From Capsulimonas sp. (GTDB lineage Bacteria > Armatimonadota > Armatimonadia > Armatimonadales > Capsulimonadaceae): a stretch of DNA of 5,700 bases. The notes beneath the pieces were generated by a model. It was not told where the DNA came from. It made no database searches and saw only the letters and a program-made list of their open reading frames with translations. Position numbers and translations under genes: made by a program. Of the stretch, positions 1 to 5,700 are shown piece after piece (position 1 is the stretch's first letter; every line of letters begins with the position of its first letter). The DNA lies in the NCBI GenBank assembly GCA_025963815.1, contig JAOQAA010000410.1:1-5700 (forward strand). The letters run 5' to 3'.

Positions 1-10
1 TTCGTTCACC

Positions 11-619
11 TTATTGATTGTCGGTCGCCGTATTGTCTGCGGACACGCGGCGAACGTGTCCGTCGGCATACAAAGTCGCCAGTTTCTTGTCGGAGTAGGG
101 TTTCGTTTCCTGCATCATCACCGTGCCTTCCATGTTGTTAAGATCCCCAATGGACTTATTTGACAGCTTGGCGTTCAGCGTGTAAGGTGTATTGAAGCCC
201 GGCTGCGTGAACAGATCGTATTTCTCATCCTTCGGAAGATATTGATTGACCGCCGCTTTAAAATGCTCCATGCTGTCCATGGGTGGCAGTTTCTCGTCGT
301 GGTCCTGCGCAAACTGCATACTGGCGAGGCCGAGCTGCTTGAGATTGCTTTGGGAGCTGACAATGCGCGCCTTATCGCGAGCTTTCGCAAAGACAGGAAA
401 CAGAATCGCGGCGATGATGGCAATCATTGGCAGACAGCCAACCGCGCCGATGATGGCGATCAAGGCGACTGGCGACTTTTTCGCGGCAGGAGCCGCATAG
501 CCCGGCGAGGCAGGATAAGGAACTGGCGTGCTGAATGTCAGACCGCAGTTCGCGCATTGCATCGCGCCGGGCGTGAGCGGCGTCTGGCATTGGGTGCAGG
601 TAAAGGCGGATGATTGCAT
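11..619 (-). CDS. Zinc-ribbon, single-pass membrane protein with pseudopilin-like (DUF1559/H-X9-DG-like) C-terminal part
   Basis: The product has 202 residues and its function is unknown. Residues 8-25 form a zinc ribbon (C8-x2-C11 and C22-x2-C25, ten residues between the pairs). A Pro/Ala-rich linker (about 30-47) and two lysines lead into one hydrophobic segment (about 50-77). Immediately after it comes ILFPVFAKARDKAR (72-85), then SNLKQLGL (91-98) and FAQDHDE (103-109). This block is familiar from H-X9-DG prepilin-like proteins of Armatimonadota and Planctomycetes. Near the C-terminus, LYADGHV (183-189) matches the family's DG motif, but the His expected ten residues before the Asp is Ser176. 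No GFTLIE-type prepilin cleavage site precedes the membrane segment, so the protein probably stays anchored, with the zinc ribbon in the cytoplasm and the C-terminal part outside. The start is the only Met near the ribbon; a weak AGAGG lies 11 bases upstream. The gene follows the GH18-like gene by 77 bases, and a TATAAT in that gap suggests its own promoter. The domain reading is fairly sure; the role is not. Confidence 0.85.
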   Translation of the reverse strand: MQSSAFTCTQCQTPLTPGAMQCANCGLTFSTPVPYPASPGYAAPAAKKSPVALIAIIGAVGCLPMIAIIAAILFPVFAKARDKARIVSSQSNLKQLGLASMQFAQDHDEKLPPMDSMEHFKAAVNQYLPKDEKYDLFTQPGFNTPYTLNAKLSNKSIGDLNNMEGTVMMQETKPYSDKKLATLYADGHVRRVSADNTATDNQ

Positions 620-657
620 GGTGGCTGGAACCTCTGAATAAGTAAACGTCTGAAATC

Positions 658-663
658 ATTATA
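658..663 (-). promoter_or_regulatory. Candidate -10 box for the zinc-ribbon gene
   Basis: The minus strand reads TATAAT, a perfect sigma-70-type -10 hexamer, within the 77-base gap between the GH18-like stop and the zinc-ribbon start. It sits 38 bases before the ATG, so transcription would begin near 651 with a leader of about 30 bases. No TTGACA-like -35 box is present at 16-18 bases; that stretch is GC-rich. The TG lies directly next to the hexamer, not one base away, so it is not a proper extended -10. The call rests on the -10 match and on its position. Confidence 0.35.
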
Positions 664-696
664 CATCGAGTCTGGCTGCGCGGCGAGAGGACCTAC

Positions 697-1683
697 TTAC
701 TCATGTCGTCCCAGCCACACCTCTTGATAAGTCCGCCACTCGCTTTCCTGTGTTGTGTAATCCGCGAACGGCGCCACTCCGGCGAATGCGCTCTGCTTGG
801 TATTGGAATTGCCCAAGCCGGCGCGGACGCCGATCAGCGCCATCCGTAAGTTTTCGGTGTGCGGGTCGTGCGAGAGACCGCCCTTGGCGTAGGTGGGAAT
901 TCCGATGAGCACTCGGCAGTTTGGGTTCGCGGCGGCCGCGTCCTGCGTGACATGGATTACTTGCTGCGAGATGAGCCATGCGTAGACCCGGGGCGAGTAG
1001 ATGCCGGAATCATAACCCATTACCGTCATTTGATCGCAGCGCGCCGCGATCTTTTGGAAGTAGGCGTCGTTCCATCCGAGACGCTTGACAGGGATCGGCG
1101 ACCAGAGCGCCGTCGCCACGGACAGAAGCTTTCCAGGCGCCATTGCCGCGCGCGTTTCCTCCAGCAGCTTGGGGAGATCGGGATCGCCGTCATTGCAAAT
1201 CTCGTAATCCCACTGCACTCCGTCGAACCCACACGTTGCCGTCAGCCAAACGGCTTCCTTCACCATCGCCGCGCGGACGTCGGCGCGCGACAGATCGACC
1301 TTCCCCATGCCCTGCGAATTGCCCGCATATACCCATGCAACCACCCGAACGCCCGGCGAACGCTTGTGCATCTCCGATGTGACGCGCTTGGCGCGGTCGG
1401 GGTAGCGATAGTGCAGCCGCCCATCGGCGTCGATCCCGCGTACATGAAAGTAAGCGTCCCGAATGCGCTCGTCTTTGAGACGCTGGGCGAGCGCGTCATA
1501 ATCGTGCGCGCCGCCGAAGTACCAGGTGTAACGCAGCCACAGTCCGTTGTCCTGCGCGGTCGGCGTGGTGCCGGGCGCCTGGGCGAGTAAGGGATAGAAG
1601 AAGATATCGGCAATGATGAGCAGTACGATGGCCGCGACGGCGAGGCCGATGCGCTTGCGCCGCTGGGTGAGGGTGAACTTCAT
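697..1683 (-). CDS. GH18-like TIM-barrel protein with N-terminal membrane anchor or signal peptide
   Basis: The product has 328 residues. A basic start (RRKR, 8-11) and a hydrophobic stretch (about 12-34) form a signal peptide or anchor. Cleavage is possible after A34; cleavage after A36 (AQA) would put Pro at +1, which is unfavourable. The rest looks like a glycoside hydrolase family 18-type barrel. VRVVAWVYA (112-120) fits strand 3. FDGVQWDYE (153-161) is the strand-4 signature DxxDxDxE, with D154, D159 and the catalytic-acid position E161 kept but Gln157 in place of the middle Asp. MTVMGYD (219-225) fits strand 6, VLIGIPTYA (258-266) strand 7, and the Trp-rich end strand 8. GH18 enzymes cleave beta-1,4 GlcNAc polymers such as chitin or peptidoglycan glycans using the Glu and the substrate acetamido group. 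Many members are only hydrolase-like or bind sugar, and the Gln leaves activity open. At 328 residues it is one catalytic domain with no sugar-binding module. The start at 1683 is supported by GGGAG, though 12 bases away. It lies 71 bases after the 193-residue gene and may share its transcript. Confidence 0.82.
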   Translation of the reverse strand: MKFTLTQRRKRIGLAVAAIVLLIIADIFFYPLLAQAPGTTPTAQDNGLWLRYTWYFGGAHDYDALAQRLKDERIRDAYFHVRGIDADGRLHYRYPDRAKRVTSEMHKRSPGVRVVAWVYAGNSQGMGKVDLSRADVRAAMVKEAVWLTATCGFDGVQWDYEICNDGDPDLPKLLEETRAAMAPGKLLSVATALWSPIPVKRLGWNDAYFQKIAARCDQMTVMGYDSGIYSPRVYAWLISQQVIHVTQDAAAANPNCRVLIGIPTYAKGGLSHDPHTENLRMALIGVRAGLGNSNTKQSAFAGVAPFADYTTQESEWRTYQEVWLGRHE

Positions 1684-1703
1684 GAAAACGAGACTCTCCC
1701 ATC

Positions 1704-1745
1704 CGAGCGCGATCCGGCAACGGGCATAGGGAGCGCCAGCGCTCG
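1704..1745. repeat. Overlapping short inverted repeats in the gap before the GH18-like gene
   Basis: CGAGCGC (1704-1710) is the inverse complement of GCGCTCG (1739-1745). The right arm also belongs to a tighter palindrome, GAGCGC-CA-GCGCTC (1731-1744), so the two hairpins exclude each other. On the minus-strand transcript they would lie between the 193-residue gene and the GH18-like gene. No T-run follows on either strand, so this does not look like a standard intrinsic terminator. It may reflect chance pairing of GC-rich sequence. Confidence 0.3.
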
Positions 1746-1754
1746 TCTGCTGTT

Positions 1755-2336
1755 TTATAGATTGCCGATCAGGCTGAGAACTGCTTTGGGCGTTTTCAGC
1801 TGGTCGCCGCGCCAGAAGATAAATGACGACTGTTTATATTTAGCCATCTTGGCGGCGATCTCGCGATGCGTCAGCGGATTGACGAGAACGCCTTGAAGCT
1901 GATAGTGGCCGGGCTTGAATTCCTTGCGGGAGATCGATCCTCCCACGGAAACAAGCCAAATCCCCGCGATTTTTTCTTCTCCGGGCTTGAGAACCACCAT
2001 ATTCTCCGCGCCTAGCATTTTCCACTTTATCTGTGGTCCGAAGTCCTTGAAATTTTGCATCTCACGTCCCTTTTTGTCCGTCAGCGATGGGCGGACCCAG
2101 TAGGCGTGCCAAAAGTACGCGATGGAGTGATGGGAGACATTCCGAATGGACACTTCAAACTTGTGGCGCTGGACATCCTTCCAGGGCGAGATCGGCGCAT
2201 ATCGCAGCGCCATGACCAGTCCGTCTTTTGCCGGGCCATATTTCGTTTGCAGAGAGTTAGGGGGTGGGGAAAGCGCTCGAACGTGATAGGCGGTTCGTTC
2301 GATGTGCGTGAATTGTACCGGCGCCATATGAAGCAT
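1755..2336 (-). CDS. Protein of unknown function, possibly beta-sandwich, co-transcribed with the SNF2 gene
   Basis: I do not recognise a family for this 193-residue protein. It has no signal peptide, no membrane segment and no cysteine, so a cytoplasmic location is likely. From about residue 38 it shows alternating hydrophobic stretches like a beta-sandwich: GLVMALRY (39-46), KFEVSIRNVS (59-68), AYFWHAYWVRPSLTD (73-87), NMVVLKPGEEKIAGIWL (112-128) and FKPGHYQLQGVLVNP (140-154). Phrases such as 'IRNVS' and 'KPGHYQLQGVL' recall Ig-like or protease-inhibitor-like folds, but that is only inference. Residues 70-82 are unusually rich in His, Trp and Tyr. The C-terminus is basic, then hydrophobic. 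The start is well fixed: AAGGAG lies seven bases before the ATG, and the in-frame TAG of the SNF2 gene blocks any upstream extension. A second Met at residue 4 would be too far from that site. The 18-base spacing to the SNF2 gene implies one transcript and suggests, without proving, a functional link. Confidence 0.8.
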   Translation of the reverse strand: MLHMAPVQFTHIERTAYHVRALSPPPNSLQTKYGPAKDGLVMALRYAPISPWKDVQRHKFEVSIRNVSHHSIAYFWHAYWVRPSLTDKKGREMQNFKDFGPQIKWKMLGAENMVVLKPGEEKIAGIWLVSVGGSISRKEFKPGHYQLQGVLVNPLTHREIAAKMAKYKQSSFIFWRGDQLKTPKAVLSLIGNL

Positions 2337-2343
2337 TTGTCGT

Positions 2344-2349
2344 CTCCTT
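2344..2349 (-). promoter_or_regulatory. Strong Shine-Dalgarno site of the 193-residue gene
   Basis: The minus strand reads AAGGAG seven bases before the ATG at 2336, the clearest ribosome-binding site in the window. It lies in the 18-base gap after the SNF2 stop. It decides the start of the downstream gene and shows that the gene is translated by its own initiation, not by stop-codon readthrough. Confidence 0.75.
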
Positions 2350-2354
2350 TTTGA

Positions 2355-5300
2355 CTATCCCAGCAGTGATCCGACGTCTTCTTTCGTGAGCGATTTGAAG
2401 AACCCGCCTTCGGTGGCGATGAGCTGTTCGGCGAGGGCGCGTTTGCGATCTTGGAGTTCCAGGATCTTTTCTTCGACGGTGTCGCGGGTGATGAGTTTGT
2501 AGACGAACACGGGCTTGGTTTGGCCGATGCGGTGGGTGCGGTCGGTGGCCTGGCGCTCGACGGCGGGGTTCCACCACGGGTCGATGTGGATGACGTAGTC
2601 GGCGGCCGTCAGATTCAGACCGGTGCCGCCGGCTTTGAGGCTGATCAGGAAGAAGGGGATCTGGTCGTCGGCCTGGAAGGTGTCGACGCGCGACTGCCGG
2701 TCCTTGGTTTTGCCGTCGAGGTACATGTAGGGGATATCGCGCTCTTCGAGAGCCGTGCGCACCAGGGTGAGCATCTTGACGAACTGGGAGAAGATCAGCG
2801 CTTTGTGGCCCTCGGAGCGCAGGGTTTCCAGGGTTTCGATGAGCAGATCGAACTTGGCGGAATCGATTGGGGAGTCGGCTTCGACCAGACGTGGGTGGTT
2901 GGCGATCTGGCGCAGGCGCAGCAGAGCTTCCAGCACGCGCATGCGGGCGCTGTTCATGCCGCCAGTGTCAATGAGTTGTAAGAGCTCGTCGCGGAACTTG
3001 TCTCGTGTGTCGTTGTAGAGCTTGCGCTGGGCGGGCTCCATCTCGGCGGTGAGGATGCGCTCGGTGCGCGGGGGCAGCTCCGTCGCCACTTGGTCTTTGG
3101 TGCGGCGCAGGATAAAGGGGAAGACCATCTTGCGCAGCAGCTCCGCGCTGCGCTCGTCTTGTTTGCGCTCGATGGCGTTCGCGAACTGATCACGGAAATA
3201 TTCGAAGCTTCCGAGCAGGCCGGGGTTCAAGAAGGCGAACTGTGACCAGAGCTCGACGGTGGAGTTCTCGACGGGAGTTCCGGTAAGCGTCAGCTTGTGA
3301 TCGGCTTTGAGCAGACGGGCGGACTTGGCGGTCTGTGAGGCCGGGTTCTTGATCGCCTGCGCTTCGTCCAGTACGACATAATGGAATTTATACTTGCGCA
3401 GAAACTCGATGTCGCGCATCATCACGCCGTAGGTTGTGAGGATAATATCGTATTCGTCAAACTCGTGCGTGTTCTTGGTGCGGCTGTTCTCGCTGTGCAT
3501 CAATACGCGCAGGCCGGGCGTGAACTTGGTGGCTTCGCGCTCCCAGTTGAACAGGAGTGAGCGTGGGAGGACGATCAGGCTTGCCGCCTCGGCGTGGCCG
3601 CTTTCGCCAAGCGACTGCAAAAACGTGAGCGCCTGGACAGTCTTGCCGATACCCATGTCGTCGGCGAGACACCCACCCAGTTCGTAATCATGCAGGAAGT
3701 GCAGCCAGTCGTAGCCGTGCTTTTGATAGGGGCGCAGCTCGCCTTCGAATCCTTTGGGCAAATCGCGCGGTTTGATTTCGGCAAAGGCGCGCAAACGTTC
3801 TCGGCGGGCATTGAACTCGACGTCGATCTGGACCGTCGCTTCGTCCTCGTCCAATAACTGATCGATTAGCGCGATATGGTCGTTGCCGACTCGCAGGCCA
3901 TTCTCCGTCGTTTCGGCGAAGGCGAAGAGGTGCTTGTAGCGCTCCAGCCAGTCCTCGGGGATCGCGCCGATGGAGCCATCGGCAAGCTTGATATATTTCT
4001 CGCGTCGCTTCATGGCCTGACGGATCGCTGCGAGCGGGACTTCCTGGTCGCCGAACTGCGCCACGGCCTTGACGTCGAACCAGTCGATGCCGGACGATAC
4101 CGAGAAGTTCATCGTCGGACGGTTGCGATTGATGCGGGCCGACGTCAGATGTTCCTCACCATACACATCAAACCCGGCTTCGGCGAGCCGTGGGACATGG
4201 TGCAGGAGAAAATCCACTGGCTCGACCTTGGCGCGCAGCAGGAACATGTCCGTGCTGGGACCGCGTTTCAGGCCATGCTTGGACATCATCTGCCAGTACG
4301 CTTCCTCCATGTCTTTATCGCGGTGAATACGGACAATGGTCGATTCGCTTGGCTTGCGTCGTGTGGCGGTCGGTCCTGGTTCTCCCGAGATAATCTCATG
4401 CTCGCCGTAGCCAAAGCGCAGCTGGGCGCGCATCTCGCCCTCTTCCTCGTTCAGATACAGACGCGGGGTGGGCGGTGCGGTGTAATCTTCCCAGGACACC
4501 AGATCTCCGCGCACGCGAACCTGCTCGGTCAGCTGGGGCAGATAGGCGTCGAAGAAGCGGTCTTTCTCGGATTCGGGAATGAAGATCGGCTTTTCGCGCG
4601 TCGCGTTCATCAGGCCGATGAGGGCGTCGCTGGTTCCCGTCACGGGGTAGACTTCATCACCTTCGAGCAGCCAGAGCGGCTCGTTATGAACGATCACATG
4701 CTTCTTAAGATTGAATGGCTCGGGCCGATCGTCGCGCGTGATGACGGGCTGGATCTCCAGACCTTCCTTGGCGGCGTGCAGCTCCAGCTCCGCCATCGCC
4801 GGCTCGGTTTGAACTCGAAGCGACTTTTGCAGCGGGTCGGCTTCCGTACCCCGGAACACGAGACTATCGGCGAGCAAAGGGAAGATCCGGTCCAGTGCGA
4901 GCGGCTTCGCATTGTAGTAATAGTAGTAGGTATATTGCTCGTTCATTCCGAGCAGCTGGGCAACTAAAATGCTACTGGGTGTCGCATTCAAATAGCGCGC
5001 CGTTGCGTTGATATTCTTGATCGGGCTCGCCTTTTTGGAAAGCCCCAGCGCCTTGACCTGCGCCGCGACGGCGGCCCGATTATCCAGATCGATCCCATTA
5101 AAATTGCTGGCGGGAACGCTGTACGCCGCGACGGTCCAGTCCATGCGCCGCGCCTGCAAGCTGAAGATCAAAATCGACTGCGTGATCCGCGTCTTCTTCG
5201 CCGGTTTGAGCGCCATCGCGTCGGACAGCGCCATCTCCCACTGCCCGGCCTTTTCCTTCTCAAAGTGCTGGGCGAGAAACAGCGCCGCCGCGACCTTATG

Positions 5301-5564
5301 CTTACAGATCGTCTTGGTATAGTCACGCGCGACGGGACATTCGCAGTCGAAAAACGTCTTGCCGCCGTCCACCCAGACGCAGACTTCATAAGGCTCCGGC
5401 AGGGAGCCTTCGACATACAAGACAGCCTCAGTGCTGTCGATATGCGATAGCTGAACCTGGTCATTGTTGAAGTACGTCAGGCCGCGCCGGTAGGATTCAG
5501 GATCGGGCGAGCCGGCGAGGCGGCCGGGGCTGAGGCTTTCGAGGTTGAGGGTTTCGGTGGGCAT
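2355..5564 (-). CDS. SWIM zinc-finger, SNF2-family DNA-dependent ATPase / helicase-like protein
   Basis: The product has 1069 residues from the ATG at 5564. SNF2 ATPases move along duplex DNA and remodel protein-DNA complexes; the cellular role of stand-alone bacterial SWIM-SNF2 proteins is poorly known. A SWIM zinc finger (C74-x-C76-x10-C87-x-H89), a nucleic-acid or protein-binding module, lies near the N-terminus. About 165-440 is unassigned. About 440-575 fits the bacterial SNF2-associated domain (SGIDWFDVKAVAQFGDQEV, IKLADGSIGAIPE). The ATPase core follows: Walker A DDMGIGKT (635-642), motif Ia LPRSLLFNW, DEAQ box (733-736) with AIKN, LTGTP (760-764), FILRRTKDQV, then the second lobe with LIFSQF, KAGGTGLNLTAAD (977-989) and QATDRTHRIGQ (1005-1015) with arginines 1009 and 1012. 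Every catalytic motif is intact and the length is usual. I prefer 5564 because homologues begin shortly before the LAGSPD..Y..GL.Y region, although no Shine-Dalgarno precedes it. The ATG at 5612 would add 16 residues and has AAGGGG seven bases upstream, but both lie inside an intergenic repeat. An in-frame TAA at 5661-5663 rules out any longer start. Confidence 0.95.
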   Translation of the reverse strand: MPTETLNLESLSPGRLAGSPDPESYRRGLTYFNNDQVQLSHIDSTEAVLYVEGSLPEPYEVCVWVDGGKTFFDCECPVARDYTKTICKHKVAAALFLAQHFEKEKAGQWEMALSDAMALKPAKKTRITQSILIFSLQARRMDWTVAAYSVPASNFNGIDLDNRAAVAAQVKALGLSKKASPIKNINATARYLNATPSSILVAQLLGMNEQYTYYYYYNAKPLALDRIFPLLADSLVFRGTEADPLQKSLRVQTEPAMAELELHAAKEGLEIQPVITRDDRPEPFNLKKHVIVHNEPLWLLEGDEVYPVTGTSDALIGLMNATREKPIFIPESEKDRFFDAYLPQLTEQVRVRGDLVSWEDYTAPPTPRLYLNEEEGEMRAQLRFGYGEHEIISGEPGPTATRRKPSESTIVRIHRDKDMEEAYWQMMSKHGLKRGPSTDMFLLRAKVEPVDFLLHHVPRLAEAGFDVYGEEHLTSARINRNRPTMNFSVSSGIDWFDVKAVAQFGDQEVPLAAIRQAMKRREKYIKLADGSIGAIPEDWLERYKHLFAFAETTENGLRVGNDHIALIDQLLDEDEATVQIDVEFNARRERLRAFAEIKPRDLPKGFEGELRPYQKHGYDWLHFLHDYELGGCLADDMGIGKTVQALTFLQSLGESGHAEAASLIVLPRSLLFNWEREATKFTPGLRVLMHSENSRTKNTHEFDEYDIILTTYGVMMRDIEFLRKYKFHYVVLDEAQAIKNPASQTAKSARLLKADHKLTLTGTPVENSTVELWSQFAFLNPGLLGSFEYFRDQFANAIERKQDERSAELLRKMVFPFILRRTKDQVATELPPRTERILTAEMEPAQRKLYNDTRDKFRDELLQLIDTGGMNSARMRVLEALLRLRQIANHPRLVEADSPIDSAKFDLLIETLETLRSEGHKALIFSQFVKMLTLVRTALEERDIPYMYLDGKTKDRQSRVDTFQADDQIPFFLISLKAGGTGLNLTAADYVIHIDPWWNPAVERQATDRTHRIGQTKPVFVYKLITRDTVEEKILELQDRKRALAEQLIATEGGFFKSLTKEDVGSLLG

Positions 5565-5605
5565 GGGTTGTTGAAGGTATTTGTGGAGGCGATGCGGCTC
5601 AGAGG

Positions 5606-5649
5606 CCCTCATCCCCCGGCCCCTTCTCCCAATTCTGGGAGAAGGGGAA
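5606..5649. repeat. GC-rich palindromic intergenic repeat
   Basis: CCCCTTCTCCCA (5620-5631) pairs perfectly with TGGGAGAAGGGG (5636-5647) around a four-base ATTC loop. A CCCTCATCCCCCGG lead-in (5606-5619) precedes it on the plus strand. The combination of 'CCCTCATCCCCCGGCCCC' with a purine/pyrimidine hairpin resembles dispersed intergenic repeats found in many copies in several large bacterial genomes. Copy number here cannot be seen. A minus-strand transcript starting upstream would fold this hairpin in the SNF2 leader. No clean T-run follows on the minus side; a loose T-rich stretch (5655-5662) follows on the plus side. Confidence 0.65.
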
Positions 5650-5659
5650 TCAGATTTGT

Positions 5660-5687
5660 TTTATGCAAGATCAAAAATCAAAATCAA
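5660..5687 (-). promoter_or_regulatory. Weak promoter candidate for the SNF2 gene
   Basis: On the minus strand TTGATT (5682-5687) and CATAAA (5660-5665) are 16 bases apart, each matching four of six consensus positions, in a short AT-rich island between two GC-rich repeat copies. Transcription would start near 5653, just before the palindrome. AT-rich spacers can give such matches by chance, and the true promoter may lie beyond the window. Confidence 0.25.
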
Positions 5688-5700
5688 CCCTCTCCCAGAA
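5688..5700. repeat. Partial second copy of the palindromic repeat, cut by the window edge
   Basis: CCCTCTCCCAGAA at the window end matches the minus-strand reading of the first copy (CCCTTCTCCCAGAA) with one base missing. Its last ten bases are identical to that reading, including the loop side (AGAA, not AATTC), which suggests the second copy is inverted relative to the first. Only part of one arm is visible, so its full extent and pairing are unknown. Confidence 0.45.

Noticed and set aside
859..1590. Plus-strand reading frame of 243 codons opposite the GH18-like gene
   Set aside because: It is antisense to a gene with recognisable GH18 strand motifs. The translation is rich in Arg and low in complexity, typical of a shadow frame.
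1731..1745. Intrinsic terminator after the 193-residue gene
   Set aside because: The stem is only 5-6 bp with a tiny loop, and no T-run follows on the minus strand.
1754..1759. TATAAA on the minus strand as a promoter for the GH18-like gene
   Set aside because: It overlaps the stop codon of the upstream gene, has no -35 match at 16-19 bases, and would leave a leader of about 65 bases; too weak to call.
2451..2981. Plus-strand reading frame of 176 codons, rich in Gly, Val and Asp
   Set aside because: It lies opposite the helicase C-terminal lobe. Its composition mirrors the codons of the real gene and no independent start signal is visible.
3876..4967. Long plus-strand reading frame of 363 codons opposite the SNF2 gene
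   Set aside because: It lies wholly antisense to a protein with clear conserved domains. Its translation has no recognisable motif, and long antisense frames are expected in GC-rich coding DNA.
2355..5612. SNF2 protein as part of a DISARM-like or other defence cluster
   Set aside because: No methylase, nuclease, phospholipase-D-like or other defence partner is present in the window. The SWIM plus SNF2-associated layout matches stand-alone bacterial family members.
5620..5662. Intrinsic terminator for a plus-strand gene at the right edge
   Set aside because: The hairpin is strong, but the following sequence (AATCAGATTTGTTTT) delays the T-rich part. No plus-strand gene ends nearby, and the repeat explanation fits better.

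Overview
The window is about 57-60% GC by eye. All four convincing genes lie on the minus strand, so transcription runs from the right end to the left. The best lineage clue is the leftmost gene. Its sequence just after the membrane segment (ILFPVFAKARDKAR, then SNLKQLGL and FAQDHDE) is a close variant of a block found in the large prepilin-like H-X9-DG / DUF1559 families of Armatimonadota (Capsulimonas-type) and, to a lesser extent, Planctomycetes. Armatimonadota is therefore my preferred guess. It rests on recognising the pattern, not on a search.

Layout from right to left in the direction of transcription. (1) 5606-5700 is non-coding and holds a perfect 12-bp palindrome inside a GC-rich intergenic repeat. 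The start of a second, probably inverted copy runs off the window edge, with a weak promoter candidate between the two. (2) 2355-5564 (or from 5612) encodes a large SWIM zinc-finger SNF2-family ATPase with all its motifs. (3) 1755-2336 encodes a 193-residue protein of unknown family. It follows the SNF2 stop by 18 bases behind a very good Shine-Dalgarno sequence, so the two are almost surely co-transcribed. (4) 697-1683 encodes a membrane-anchored or secreted GH18-like TIM-barrel protein. (5) 11-619 encodes a zinc-ribbon / membrane-segment / pseudopilin-like protein, probably with its own promoter (TATAAT at 658-663).

The genes do not form a pathway I can name. Genes 2 and 3 look like a transcription unit. 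Genes 4 and 5 follow gaps of 71 and 77 bases and deal with the cell envelope rather than with nucleic acid. I see no sign of a defence island, phage, transposase, CRISPR array or RNA gene. The SNF2 protein resembles stand-alone bacterial SWIM-SNF2 ATPases, not one part of a known multi-gene defence system. The most notable points are the zinc ribbon sitting where a prepilin leader would be, the Asp-to-Gln change in the GH18 signature, the unknown SNF2 partner gene, and the repeat that supplies one of the two candidate SNF2 start codons.
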